Source: Longimicrobium terrae (GTDB lineage: Bacteria; Gemmatimonadota; Gemmatimonadetes; Longimicrobiales; Longimicrobiaceae). Taken from it: 64,000 nt of DNA. The stretch's first letter is position 1. The number at the start of each line of letters is the position of its first letter. The notes under the pieces are model-generated. The model saw only the letters and a program-made list of their open reading frames with translations, searched no databases and was not told where the DNA came from. This document shows, piece by piece, positions 17,748 through 26,564 of the stretch. The stretch is from NCBI RefSeq assembly GCF_014202995.1, contig NZ_JACHIA010000016.1:62001-126000 (forward strand). Direction: 5' to 3'. A program made the position numbers and the translations under genes.

Positions 17748-18311
17748 TTACTGCATCGTCGTGACTACTTCGCCGCGAACACGCCAGCGCCCCCGCGAGT
17801 CGCGCGCGAGCCAGACGACCTTGCCGCTGCCGCAGACGGGCCCGCAGTGCTGTTCCAGATAGACCAGGGCGTGGGTGGAATCATCGGAGAACGCCACGGG
17901 TGAGACGGCGAGCATGACGGCCCCGCCGTAGCCCTCTTCCTGGATGCGGCGGGATTCGCCGCTGTCCACCAGCGCGGTTCCCGCTGGCAGCGGAAGCGCG
18001 GCGGATGGCGTCCGCGTGGCGCTGATGGCGGCGAGCCGCTGTGCCAGCCCGTCCGGCAGCGCCGCGATCTGGCGCTGGATCATCGGGGGTAGCGGCTGGG
18101 CCGGCAGAATGAAGACAGGCGTGGAATCTTCCACCTGCGCCGGCCCCGGTCCGCGCCACGCGCTTGCGATCACTGCGTCGTGCACGCCGGTCGCCGCGTC
18201 CGCAGCGGGATGGGAGCGCGCGCCGCGGTTCATCCCGCATCCACTGACGCTCATTCCGATCACGACAGAGGCGGCAAGGAGCCGGGTACGAGCGGAGAGA
18301 CAGGGCTGCAC
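17748..18311 (-). CDS. Hypothetical lipoprotein, 187 residues
   Basis: GTG 18311 starts a leader ending in a lipobox (SVSGC, Cys at about residue 25), giving a probable outer- or inner-membrane-anchored lipoprotein. The mature part has a Pro-rich linker, then a compact domain with EQHCGPVCGSGKVVWLARD, in which two Cys four residues apart probably form a disulfide, followed by GRWRVRGE. CGxxCGxG followed by a basic strand recurs in small hypothetical exported proteins, but I cannot name a family. No upstream ATG is available in frame. It is followed by a strong hairpin. Confidence 0.7.
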   Translation of the reverse strand: MQPCLSARTRLLAASVVIGMSVSGCGMNRGARSHPAADAATGVHDAVIASAWRGPGPAQVEDSTPVFILPAQPLPPMIQRQIAALPDGLAQRLAAISATRTPSAALPLPAGTALVDSGESRRIQEEGYGGAVMLAVSPVAFSDDSTHALVYLEQHCGPVCGSGKVVWLARDSRGRWRVRGEVVTTMQ

Positions 18312-18314
18312 GAG

Positions 18315-18851
18315 TCAGTGGTTGGGGTGGGTGTCGGGCAGCGATCCCGTTGTTTCTGCGGGAGCAGGACGAGGATAGCCGCCCGGCCTCAGCGTGCCTG
18401 TGACTGGTGTGCCCAGACCAGCGAACTGCTGCTCGGCCGACAGTGAGGCCGCCAGCGTCGTTCTGGAGCAGCCCGGGGAAACCAGAACGCCGGGTAGCAG
18501 CCGGTTCTCACCGGCATACACGAGGTGGTACTCGCCCACGATCAGCACAGGATCGCAGGAACTCTTTCCGGTCCACACCCGGATCGTATCTGAAACCCCG
18601 GCGGGGAGCTTCCACGACACATCAACTACAATCGTGCTTTCCGTTTCCTGCACTGCCCAACCGTGGGTTGTACCCGCATCACGCAATATCCACACAGAGT
18701 CCCGCTGGCTGACCACGCGGCCCACGAACACCGCCTTGGACTCGTCGCGCGCCTCCGCCGGTGATGGCGGCGAAATGCACCGGCAGGGAAGTTCGCAGGG
18801 CGCGCCGGCCAGAAGCCCGGCGAGCGCCAGACTGCTCAGGATCGGGATCAT
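18315..18851 (-). CDS. Secreted NTR/TIMP-like protein, copy 1 of a tandem pair
   Basis: 178 residues from ATG 18851. Signal peptide MIPILSSLALAGLLAGAP, then a Cys-rich start CRCISPPSPAEA, a strand AVFVGRVVSQ, a second block ETESTIVVDVSWKLPAG and IRVWTG, a Cys (SSCDP), YHLVYAG and a late Cys (SPGCSR). CxC near the mature N-terminus, then AxxVFxGxV and a YLVYA-like strand is the pattern of bacterial netrin/TIMP-like domains. Role unknown; extracellular. It is about 50% identical by eye to the next gene, which lies immediately upstream in the same direction. It overlaps nothing, but its stop is 3 bases from the lipoprotein start. Confidence 0.75.
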   Translation of the reverse strand: MIPILSSLALAGLLAGAPCELPCRCISPPSPAEARDESKAVFVGRVVSQRDSVWILRDAGTTHGWAVQETESTIVVDVSWKLPAGVSDTIRVWTGKSSCDPVLIVGEYHLVYAGENRLLPGVLVSPGCSRTTLAASLSAEQQFAGLGTPVTGTLRPGGYPRPAPAETTGSLPDTHPNH

Positions 18852-18883
18852 GGGCGATGCCAGGGAGAGGTGAGCCGTCGGGA

Positions 18884-19387
18884 TCAGGGCGTGTTTCTGC
18901 GTGAAGCTGGCTGTCGATACCCGCGTACCGGCAGTCTGCCGCGGATCGGACGTCCCAACGCGGCGAAGTCTTCGGAGGCTCTCGACGCGGCTGTGGTAGG
19001 CGAGCAGTTGCCAGCATAAAGCCGTCCCGGAAAGAATCGGGTTTCGCTCGCGTAGACCATGTAGTCTTCGCCCCGGTGCAGGGTCGGTGATTCGAAACCG
19101 ACATACGTCCAGATCCGCACGGTATCCGTCACTCCAGCCGGGAGCTTCCATGAGGCATCGATCACGAACGTGTGTTCCGTCTCCTGCACCTCAAAGGACT
19201 CGTTCCGGGTTTCGCTCCGCATGATCCGTGTTGACTCCCGCTGGCTGACCACGCGGCCCACGAACACCGCGGACGCATGCTCGAGCGATTCCATCGGTGT
19301 ACTCGGCGGCATGCACCGCCCGGGAAGCTCGCGCGGCGCGCCAGCGAGAAGCGCCGCGAGCGCCAGACTGCTCAGGATGGGGATCAT
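18884..19387 (-). CDS. Secreted NTR/TIMP-like protein, copy 2 of a tandem pair
   Basis: 167 residues, beginning MIPILSSLALAALLAGAP, nearly the same signal peptide as copy 1, then GRCMPPSTPME, SAVFVGRVVSQRES, VQETEHTFVIDASWKLPAG, EDYMVYASE and GNCSPTT. Compared with copy 1 it has lost the first Cys of CxC (PGRC instead of PCRC) and the mid-domain Cys, so one disulfide should be missing. The pattern fits recent duplication followed by divergence. The two stand 32 bases apart and are probably co-transcribed. Confidence 0.75.
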   Translation of the reverse strand: MIPILSSLALAALLAGAPRELPGRCMPPSTPMESLEHASAVFVGRVVSQRESTRIMRSETRNESFEVQETEHTFVIDASWKLPAGVTDTVRIWTYVGFESPTLHRGEDYMVYASETRFFPGRLYAGNCSPTTAASRASEDFAALGRPIRGRLPVRGYRQPASRRNTP

Positions 19388-19460
19388 GGTCCGTCTCTGC
19401 GTGGATGGATGATGGCGCGGAACTCGGATTGGCTATCTGGGACGCCAATCGCGGGCGGTG

Positions 19461-20036
19461 TCACCCCAAAGGCGGGTCGTCGTGCGGCCGCAGCGTTGAG
19501 CACAGGTGCCAGCATCCGCCCTCGACGTTCATGCCCGCGCCGGATGCCAGGCAGCCGATGAAGCAGCGGTCTCCCGCGCTGCACCGCTTTCGGCTGCGCG
19601 CGAGCGTCGCCGCGGCCTCGGCGGAAACGATTGTGCCGGGTGGAAGCGCCACGTCGCACGAGGCCACGGGCTTCGGCGCACGGGAGCAACCGATGGTGTC
19701 GCCCCGTGTCACCGACTGTACGACTCCGGCCGAATCCAGCCGCACCACCGCGCCGCCGTTCACGATGGACGGGTGATCGGGATAGGTGGTGATGCAGTAG
19801 CCGGTCCCCTCGCGGCGGAACTGCGTGACCACTGAGAGAAATCCATCATCCTTGACCACGGCCGCGAGGGCGTTGCACTCCACGCGCGCGCTGTCGGACA
19901 GGGTGGGTTCGCAGGGCACGACCCAGTAGTCGATCTTTTCGGCCTCGGCCTGACGCGCGGGTTTGGATGCCGGTTCCGAGCAGGCGGATGCCAGGACGAG
20001 CATGGCGCCGAGCAGGATGATTGAGAGGGTTCGCAT
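19461..20036 (-). CDS. Hypothetical Cys-rich lipoprotein, 191 residues
   Basis: ATG 20036 starts MRTLSIILLGAMLVLASAC, a lipobox ending at Cys 19. The mature chain carries about ten Cys: PCEPTLSD, VECNALA, YCITTYP, GCSRAP, SCDVALP, RKRCSAGDRCFIGC and GCWHLC. This dense pattern indicates a disulfide-stabilised envelope protein. I recognise no family. The frame extends upstream to 20141 without a signal-like sequence, so the downstream ATG is used. It shares direction with the NTR-like pair and may belong to the same secreted-protein group. Confidence 0.68.
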   Translation of the reverse strand: MRTLSIILLGAMLVLASACSEPASKPARQAEAEKIDYWVVPCEPTLSDSARVECNALAAVVKDDGFLSVVTQFRREGTGYCITTYPDHPSIVNGGAVVRLDSAGVVQSVTRGDTIGCSRAPKPVASCDVALPPGTIVSAEAAATLARSRKRCSAGDRCFIGCLASGAGMNVEGGCWHLCSTLRPHDDPPLG

Positions 20037-20592
20037 CGAAGGCGGTGAAGGCGGGAGAAGGGCGACTGAAGTCGCGGCAACAACGGCGCAAAGTCCGCCT
20101 TCGCGGACTGCGGGGGACGCTGTGGTGCGTTCCGCCGGCATTGATGTGTCCGCCGGGGCAGGAGCGAATGAATTCGCCGCTGGAACCGCACAAAGTCCGC
20201 CTGAGCGGAGGGCGGCGGCTGCATCCGCGCGGTTCGCACGGTTGGCTTGGCGAATGGTAGATCCTTCGGTCGCGCACGGTTCGGCGCCGCCGTAAGGCGC
20301 GTCCGCGCTCCCTCAGGATGACATGGTTGGGGGTGTGGCCAACGGCTGGCTACGCCAGCGCGAGCGGTTACGCTCGCCTCGAATGACGTGGGCCGCACGG
20401 AATCGAACCGGCAGCCCCGACCCCATGTCATCCTGAGGAGGCGCCGGCCGAAACCTCAGCCGCGCCGCCGCCTGGCGCCGACGAAGGATCTACCATCCGC
20501 CCGTTCCAACTACGCCACGCGCAGAGTTCAGCGCCCACACTTTCGTACTTTCGTACTGCTGTTCCGCACTCACGCACTCACGCACCCCGCAC
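20037..20592. repeat. Intergenic repeat mosaic with modules B (partial), F and H
   Basis: Partial module B hairpins (AAAGTCCGCC...GCGGACT) lie at 20089-20113 and 20188-20212. Module F occurs inverted at 20257-20324 and upright at 20424-20494; it pairs GTCATCCTGAGGAG with a distal GGCGCCGACGAAGGATCTAC. Inverted module H (CTTTCGTACTTTCGTAC and ACTCACGCAC units) spans 20528-20611 and runs into the 3' end of the P450 gene. No gene is evident. Confidence 0.8.
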
Positions 20593-21954
20593 TCACGCAC
20601 TTCCCTCCACTCTCATCTCCAGCCCGATCGGCCGCAGCGTAATCCGCGGCTCCGGCACCGGCTCCACGCCGGGAATCGACACCAGCCTCCACCGGCGCGC
20701 CAGCGTGGCCAGCGTCAGCACCAGCTCCATCCACGCGAATCCCTCGCCGATGCACTTGCGGATGCCGCCGCCGAACGGAAAGTAGGCGAACCGCGGCTGC
20801 GCGGCCTCGGCGCCCTCCATCCACCGCTCCGGACGGAAGGCGAACGGTTCCGGCCACCAGCGCGCGTCGTGGTGCACCACCCACGGGCTCACCAGCACCA
20901 CGCTTCCCGCGCGGATGCGGTATCCGCCCGCCTGCCAGTCCTCCACCGGCTCCCGCCCAATGGTCCACGCCGGCGGATACAGCCGCATGCTTTCCGCCAG
21001 CACCGCGCGCGTGTACGGCAGCGCGGGATAGTCCGCCGCCGTGGGCGCGCGTCCGGCGAGCACCGTCCGCAGTTCGTCGTGCAGGCGCGCCTCGGCGAGC
21101 GGGTTGCGGGCCAGCAGGTGCCACGTCCACGCCAGCGCGTTGGCCGTCGTCTCGTGCCCGGCGAGGAAAAGCGTCAGCAGTTCATCGCGAAGCTGCAGGT
21201 CCGTCATACCCGCGCCGTCGGCCTCGTCGTCGCGCGCGGCGAGGAGCATGCCGAGCAGATCGTCCCGCTCCTCTCCCGACGCGCGGCGCTCCGCGATCAC
21301 ACGGTAGATGGTGTCGTCCAGCCGCTGCCGCGCGCGCCGCATCCGCAGCGTTCCGGGGAGGGGAAGGCGGTCCAGCAGCACGCCGATGGGATTGTGCAGC
21401 CGCGAGAACAGCCCCAGCGCGTCCGACAGCGCCCCGCCGATCTCGTCCGCCTCGCCGCCGACGTCCGCGCCCAGCAGCGTTTCGCCGGCGATGCCCAGCG
21501 TCATGCGCATCATCTCGCGCGCGGCATCCACCCGCATCCCCGGGCGCCAGCCGTCCGCCGTGGCCTCCGCGTGGCGCACCATGGCCGCCGCCATCCCCGC
21601 CACCCGCTCGCGGTGAAAGGCGGGCTGCGCCAGCCGCCGCTGCCGCAGGTGAAACTCGCCCTCGCTGGTCAGCAGCCCGTCGCCCAGCAGCACCCGCGCG
21701 CGCTGGAGGGCCAGGCTCTTGGTAAAGGTGCGGTGGTCCGTCACCAGCACCTGCCGCACCAGTTCCGGGTCGCTGATCAGGTAGAACCAGCGCGGCCCGA
21801 TGCGGAACGAGGCCACATCGCCCCAGCGCGCCTGCATGCGCGACAAATCGCCCGGCGGGTCGCGTCGGAACGCGAACAGCCGGGCGAGGGGAAGCACCGG
21901 GCGGGGCCCGGGCGGATCGGGAAGCCCCGCGGGCGCGGCGGGTCCTGCGTTCAT
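20593..21954 (-). CDS. Cytochrome P450
   Basis: 453 residues with all P450 landmarks: I-helix oxygen-binding [14 protein letters not shown], ExxR in [10 protein letters not shown], the meander region FRPERWM, and the haem-Cys loop [15 protein letters not shown]. Closest in style to CYP102/CYP110-type bacterial fatty-acid or alkane hydroxylases; it is cytoplasmic with no membrane anchor and no fused reductase. ATG 21954 lies four bases after the lepB stop, so it is translationally coupled to signal peptidase, an unusual partnership. Substrate and redox partner are not encoded nearby. The stop codon lies at the edge of inverted module H. Confidence 0.92.
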   Translation of the reverse strand: MNAGPAAPAGLPDPPGPRPVLPLARLFAFRRDPPGDLSRMQARWGDVASFRIGPRWFYLISDPELVRQVLVTDHRTFTKSLALQRARVLLGDGLLTSEGEFHLRQRRLAQPAFHRERVAGMAAAMVRHAEATADGWRPGMRVDAAREMMRMTLGIAGETLLGADVGGEADEIGGALSDALGLFSRLHNPIGVLLDRLPLPGTLRMRRARQRLDDTIYRVIAERRASGEERDDLLGMLLAARDDEADGAGMTDLQLRDELLTLFLAGHETTANALAWTWHLLARNPLAEARLHDELRTVLAGRAPTAADYPALPYTRAVLAESMRLYPPAWTIGREPVEDWQAGGYRIRAGSVVLVSPWVVHHDARWWPEPFAFRPERWMEGAEAAQPRFAYFPFGGGIRKCIGEGFAWMELVLTLATLARRWRLVSIPGVEPVPEPRITLRPIGLEMRVEGSA

Positions 21955-21958
21955 CAAT

Positions 21959-22879
21959 CTACTTCACGCGGTTGAAGATCCGGTCCCAGCGGGCCGCCGT
22001 CAGCGCGCGGGGGAACGCCGCGCTCTCGTTCGCCCGGTCGTATGAGAAGTAGATGAACAGCGGCTTGCCGCGGATCACCTCGCGCGGAATGGGGCCCATG
22101 TAGCGCGAATCCAGCGACTTGTCGCGGTTGTCGCCCATCAGCCAGTAGTGCGCGGGGGGGATGACCAGCGGCCCCCAGTTGTTGCGCGACGGCTGGTAGG
22201 TCCGCTTGTCCACCGACGCGGGAAGGAGTGGAATGTGGTTGTGCGATCCGTAGCGCGCCGGGTCGATGGTGGGGTCCATCATCGCCTGGCCGTACTCGGT
22301 GATGGGCTCATCGATCCCATCCACGTACTGCGCAAAGGGTTCCGTCACCTGCTTGCCGTTGCGGTAAAGCACGTGCTCGCGCATCTGCAGCGTGTCGCCC
22401 GGCACGCCGATCACCCGCTTTACGACATCGATGCGCGGATTGTTGTACGTCGGGCGGAAGACGACGATCTCGCCGCGCCGCGGGTCGCGCAGGGCCGGAA
22501 GGCGCACGTCCGTGAACGGGAGCGTGGCGCCGAACAGCGCGTTGTTGGCCATCAGGTAGTCGCCGATCAGCAGCGTCTTCTCCATGCTTTCGCTGGGAAT
22601 GCTGTACGCCGTGATCAGAAACGTGCGGATGACAAAGAACAGCAGAACCGCCCACAGCAGCGACTTCACCATCTCCAGCGGATCGTCCCCGCCCGACTTG
22701 GCGGCGGGTACGGGCTTGCGCGCGCGCCGGCCCTTGAGCTCGGGCAGGGGCGGCCGCGCGTCGCGCGCCGCGGGCGAAGAGGGCGCGCCGCCGCTGGTCG
22801 GGAGCGCGGAATCGGTGTCGGGAACGGAGTTCCCGCTGGGCGGTTTGGCCACGGTCTGCGGATCGGGGAAAACGGACAC
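21959..22879 (-). CDS. lepB: Signal peptidase I
   Basis: The product has a Pro/Arg-rich cytoplasmic tail, one transmembrane helix (SLLWAVLLFFVIRTFLI) and the LepB boxes: catalytic Ser in SIPSESMEKTL, the general-base Lys in DVVKRVIGVPGD, and GDNRDKSLDSR. A loop of about 50 residues between the Lys box and the GDNRD box enlarges the periplasmic domain. It cleaves Sec signal peptides, needed for the many exported proteins in this window. The start is uncertain: GTG 22879 (MSVFPDPQTV, 306 residues) avoids an Arg/Pro-rich extension reaching GTG 22972. Head of a two-gene unit with the P450. Confidence 0.93.
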   Translation of the reverse strand: MSVFPDPQTVAKPPSGNSVPDTDSALPTSGGAPSSPAARDARPPLPELKGRRARKPVPAAKSGGDDPLEMVKSLLWAVLLFFVIRTFLITAYSIPSESMEKTLLIGDYLMANNALFGATLPFTDVRLPALRDPRRGEIVVFRPTYNNPRIDVVKRVIGVPGDTLQMREHVLYRNGKQVTEPFAQYVDGIDEPITEYGQAMMDPTIDPARYGSHNHIPLLPASVDKRTYQPSRNNWGPLVIPPAHYWLMGDNRDKSLDSRYMGPIPREVIRGKPLFIYFSYDRANESAAFPRALTAARWDRIFNRVK

Positions 22880-23030
22880 GCCGCGCGCACCGGGGCGGCG
22901 GCGGGGCCGGTCAGGTGACGGCGCTGCAAGATGGCCCGGATGGCGGCGGCGGACAACCGCGGCGGGACGCACCGTGTACGCCGGTGCGGCGGAAATGTTT
23001 CGGATTGCGGCGGTTTCGCGGGGCGGCGGA

Positions 23031-23696
23031 TCAGCCGTCCGCCGGCGGGCGCAGGCGCGTCTCCCCCGTCTGCCGCCCCGCGTCCAGAAAGAGGATGCGG
23101 TCGCCCATCCGTTCCGCCTCCACCCGGTCGTGCGTGACGAACAGAAACGGAATGCGCCACGCCCGGTGCGCGTCCAGCACCTCGTCCTGCGCGGCGCGGC
23201 GGGCGTCGGCGTCCAGCGACGAGAACGGCTCGTCCAGCAGCAGGACTTTCGGATCGCTCATGAGCGCGCGGGCCAGCGCCACGCGCTGCGCCTCGCCGCC
23301 GGAAAGCTCCGCGGGAAAGCGCCTGGCGAGGTGGGCGATGCGGAACCGGTCCAGCAGCGCGTCGAGCCGCTCCCGCGCCTCCCGCTCCTCCACGCGCGCG
23401 CCGAACAGCACGTTGCGCGACACGTCCAGGTGGGGAAAGAGCGCGGCATCCTGAAAGACGAAGCCGCAGCGGCGGTCGCGCGGCGGCACCCACGCGCGCG
23501 GCCGGCGGCTGAAAAGGACGCGGTCGTCCAGCCGGATTTCGCCATCGTCCGGACGCTCCAGCCCGGCGACGGCGCGCAGCGTCATGGTCTTTCCCGCCCC
23601 GGACGGGCCGAAGAGCACCACGATCTCGTCCGCGGCGGCGAAGTCGACGGACAGGTCGAAGTCGGGCAGGCGCAGCCGCGCGCGCACGTGCAGCAT
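23031..23696 (-). CDS. modC: Molybdate ABC transporter ATP-binding protein
   Basis: 221 residues with Walker A GPSGAGKT, Q-loop FVFQDAALFP, signature LSGGEAQRVALARAL, Walker B LLLDEPFSSLD and the H-loop VTHD. At 221 residues it lacks the C-terminal Mop/TOBE domain that senses molybdate in E. coli ModC (352 residues), so feedback regulation of that kind is absent. ATG 23696 follows the modB stop by two bases. It energises molybdate or tungstate import at the inner membrane. Confidence 0.92.
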   Translation of the reverse strand: MLHVRARLRLPDFDLSVDFAAADEIVVLFGPSGAGKTMTLRAVAGLERPDDGEIRLDDRVLFSRRPRAWVPPRDRRCGFVFQDAALFPHLDVSRNVLFGARVEEREARERLDALLDRFRIAHLARRFPAELSGGEAQRVALARALMSDPKVLLLDEPFSSLDADARRAAQDEVLDAHRAWRIPFLFVTHDRVEAERMGDRILFLDAGRQTGETRLRPPADG

Positions 23697-23698
23697 GG

Positions 23699-24382
23699 TC
23701 ACGCGCGCCGCCGCGGACGCCAGCCGGGCCTGCGCCGCCGTGTCCACGTGTTCAGCCCCACGACGAGGGACAGGCTGAACAGGCTGATGACCAGCGCGTA
23801 CATCCCCGCCTGCCGCAGTTCGCCCGCGTCCGCCAGGGCGTAGATGGCGAGCGGCACGGTTGCCGTCACCCCGGGGATGTTGCCGGCGACCATGGCCGTC
23901 GCGCCGAACTCGCCCAGCGCGCGCGCAAAGGCCAGCACCATTCCCGCCACCAGCCCCGGCCACGCGAGCGGCACCGTCACGCGCAGGAGTACGCGTCCCT
24001 CCCCCGCGCCCAGCGTGCGCGCCGCGTCCTCCAGACGACGGTCCACCCCCGCGAAGGCGGCCTTGGCGCTCTGGTACATCAGCGGAAAACTGACGACCGC
24101 GGCGGCGATGACGGCGGCCTCCAGGGTGAAGACGAGGCGGATGCCGAACGCCCGGTCCAGCACGCGGCCGACCGGCCCCGTCCGCGCGAGGAGGATCAGG
24201 AGCACGTATCCCGTCACCACCGGCGGCAGGACGAGGGGAAGGATCAGCAGCCCATCCACCAGGTCGCGTCCCGGAAAGTCACGGCGCGTCACCCATCGCG
24301 CGGCCAGCGTCCCGGCGACCGCGACAAAGGCGAGCGCGGAAAGGGCGACGCGCAGCGAAAGCAGGATGGGCGAGGCGTCCAT
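23699..24382 (-). CDS. modB: Molybdate ABC transporter permease
   Basis: 227 residues, about five transmembrane helices (for example LRVALSALAFVAVAGTL and LILPLVLPPVVTGYVLL), and the EAA-type coupling loop ARALGEFGATAMVAGN that is diagnostic for ModB. Start and stop with modA overlap as TGATG at 24382. Forms the membrane channel of ModABC and precedes modC with a two-base gap. Confidence 0.93.
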   Translation of the reverse strand: MDASPILLSLRVALSALAFVAVAGTLAARWVTRRDFPGRDLVDGLLILPLVLPPVVTGYVLLILLARTGPVGRVLDRAFGIRLVFTLEAAVIAAAVVSFPLMYQSAKAAFAGVDRRLEDAARTLGAGEGRVLLRVTVPLAWPGLVAGMVLAFARALGEFGATAMVAGNIPGVTATVPLAIYALADAGELRQAGMYALVISLFSLSLVVGLNTWTRRRRPGWRPRRRA

Positions 24383-25176
24383 CACTCCGCGACGAAGCCG
24401 TGCGCGCGCAGGATCTCTCTTCCCCGGGGGCCCAGCAGAAAGCCGGCGAATGCGCGCGCCGCGGCCGCGTCTGCCGCCTGCGTGGTGACGGCAATGGGGT
24501 AGGTGATGGGAGAATGCGATCCCGCGGGCGCGCTCGCGACGATCCGCACGCGGTTCCCCGCCGCGGCTACGTCCGTACGGTACACGACACCGGCGTCCGC
24601 CTCGCCCGAGGCCACGTAGGCCAGCACGGCGCGCACGTCCTGCCCGAGGACGGCCTTCTTCTGCACGGAATCGCGGATGCCGAGCGTGCGCAGCACCTGG
24701 TCCGCGTACTCGCCCGCGGGAACGGAAGCGGGCACGCCAAGCGCCACGCGCCGCACGCGGGGAAGCGACAGGTCCGCGAAGCCGCGCACCCCCGCCGAAT
24801 TCGCCACCGTGGGAACGATCAGCACCAGTTCATTGCCGGCCAGCCTGCGCCGTGAGCGGGGATCGATGAGGCCGCGGCTCTCCAGCGCGTCCATCGGCTT
24901 CTCCGCGGCGGAGGCGAACACGTCGACGGGCGCACCCTGCTCAATCTGCCGCTGCAGCGCGCCCGACGCGCCGAAGTTGACGCGGATGTCGATGTCCGGG
25001 TGCGCCGCCTCGTACTCCTTTTCCGCGGCGGTGAACGCCTCGCGCAGGCTGGCCGCGGCGGACACCGAAACGGTCGTGCGCGGCGCCTGCTTTTCGGCCG
25101 CGCGGTCGCCGCACCCCGCCGCGAACGTCGCTGCGAGGAGGAGGGCGGTAATCGGAGCAAGGCGCGGGCGGGGCAT
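24382..25176 (-). CDS. modA: Molybdate-binding periplasmic lipoprotein
   Basis: 264 residues from ATG 25176 (MPRPRLAPITALLL), with a lipobox FAAGC and the ModA oxyanion-site sequences SAAASLREAF, NFGASGALQRQIEQGAPVDVFAS and the VYRTDVAAAG turn. Captures molybdate (or tungstate) for ModBC. An in-frame ATG 14 codons upstream is possible but would bury the signal. First gene of modABC. No ModE or Moco riboswitch is recognisable upstream; the repeat element I lies 90 bases before it. Confidence 0.93.
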   Translation of the reverse strand: MPRPRLAPITALLLAATFAAGCGDRAAEKQAPRTTVSVSAAASLREAFTAAEKEYEAAHPDIDIRVNFGASGALQRQIEQGAPVDVFASAAEKPMDALESRGLIDPRSRRRLAGNELVLIVPTVANSAGVRGFADLSLPRVRRVALGVPASVPAGEYADQVLRTLGIRDSVQKKAVLGQDVRAVLAYVASGEADAGVVYRTDVAAAGNRVRIVASAPAGSHSPITYPIAVTTQAADAAAARAFAGFLLGPRGREILRAHGFVAE

Positions 25177-25496
25177 GGGCCGGGCGAGCTGGATCGGGAT
25201 CGTGTGGACAGGCGTCAATCTGCGGCGCCGCGGGCCTGATGGCGAGGGTGGGCGATCAATCCGTCAACTGCCGTTTCACACGGAGGCCACGGAGGATGCA
25301 CGGAGGGCACGGAGGAACAGATCAACAACATGCCTCACGCAGAGCAGCAGAGGAGCAGAGAACAGACAGGGACAGGGTGATGGTGTCCGTGCTTTTCCTC
25401 TGCTTCTCTGCTTCTCTGCTGCTCTGCGTGATTCAATCAGTTGCCGTCCTCCGTGCCCTCCGTGTCCCCTCCGTGCCCTCCGTGTGAAACGGCGGT
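25177..25496. repeat. Module I: nested long inverted repeat
   Basis: Outer arms 25265-25317 and 25445-25499 are reverse complements over about 50 bases, with CACACGGAGG and GGCACGGAGG units. Inner arms 25334-25363 and 25402-25431 (TCACGCAGAGCAGCAGAG and its complement) are nested inside, leaving a short apical loop around 25365-25400. The right outer arm includes the stop codon of the dienelactone hydrolase gene. One outer arm recurs alone at 38076-38133. Confidence 0.85.
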
Positions 25497-26378
25497 TCAG
25501 CGGAGGTGGCGCGCGAGGAAAGCCGTGGTGCGCATCCACGAATCCTCGGCCGCGACGGCGTTGTACGACTGGCCCGACGGATTGGCGAACGCGTGACCGG
25601 CGCCCTCGTAGACCTGGATGGTCACGTCCTTGTTCAGCTCGCGAAGGGTCGTCTCCATCTGCCGCACCTGCGCCACGGGAATCCCCTGATCCGCCCCGCC
25701 GAACAGCCCCAGCAGCGGCGCGCGAAGGCCCGCCAAGCGCGCGCGGTCCGTCACCGGGCGGCCGTAGTACATCACCGCCGCGTCGATCTGCGCGGGCATG
25801 CTCAGCGCGCCCTCCAGCGACCATGCGCCGCCGAAGCACCATCCCAGAATGGCGATGCGGTCCGCCCCGGTGCGCGTCTCCAGCGACCGCGCGGCCGCGG
25901 CCAGGTTCGCCGTGCCGCCCTGCGGGTTCTCCATCACCCCGCCCATCAGCATGCGCGCCTCGTCCGGGTTGGACGCCACCTGCCCGTTGTACATGTCCAC
26001 GGCGAACGCGCGATACCCTTCTCCCGCCAGACGCCGCGTCATCATCCGCACGTTGTCGTTCAATCCGTACCACTCGTGGATGACGATGATGCTGGGCAGC
26101 TTGGCGCCCACCGCGGCGTTCGCGGGGCGCGCCTCGTAGCCGCGCACGGCCTTGCCATCGACCGTCAGATATTCCACGTCCTGCGCCACCACGTCCTGCC
26201 GCGGCTCCATCGCCGAGCCGTTGGGCGTGGGCGTTTCGCCCGCGTGCTCGTGCGACATGGCGTCCAGGTGCGCGCGGTCCACCGCGTTGGCGCCGGCGGT
26301 GGCGGGACGGGGTTCGGCGGTGGCGCAGGCGCCCAGCAGCAGCGCCGCCGACAGCGCGGTCCAGCGGGAAATGCGCAT
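25497..26378 (-). CDS. Exported dienelactone hydrolase family protein
   Basis: 293 residues from ATG 26378. A lipobox LLLGAC anchors the protein. The alpha/beta-hydrolase domain has HEWYGLNDNVRMM (oxyanion region), the Cys nucleophile in LGWCFGG, Asp in FGGADQGIP and His in EGAGHAFANP, as in dienelactone hydrolase. The mature N-terminus has a linker with HLDAMSHEHAGE. Family members cleave dienelactones or other esters and lactones; the envelope location suggests a different substrate than the cytosolic aromatic pathway. The last codons lie in the outer arm of module I. Divergent from the SDR gene. Confidence 0.87.
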   Translation of the reverse strand: MRISRWTALSAALLLGACATAEPRPATAGANAVDRAHLDAMSHEHAGETPTPNGSAMEPRQDVVAQDVEYLTVDGKAVRGYEARPANAAVGAKLPSIIVIHEWYGLNDNVRMMTRRLAGEGYRAFAVDMYNGQVASNPDEARMLMGGVMENPQGGTANLAAAARSLETRTGADRIAILGWCFGGAWSLEGALSMPAQIDAAVMYYGRPVTDRARLAGLRAPLLGLFGGADQGIPVAQVRQMETTLRELNKDVTIQVYEGAGHAFANPSGQSYNAVAAEDSWMRTTAFLARHLR

Positions 26379-26564
26379 TGCGGTATCCCTGAGAGATTTG
26401 GATGAAAACGCCGCGTCCGGTCGATACGGATGCGGCGGAATACGGGGGCGATCAGCGTGAATCGTACCGCCGTGTTCAGGGCCTGTAGAATGATGCGGAA
26501 CCGGCCCGCGCCTTGCACCCGCACCGCGCCTCCAAGTCGAGTCCAGCCAACGGGGAGAACGCAG

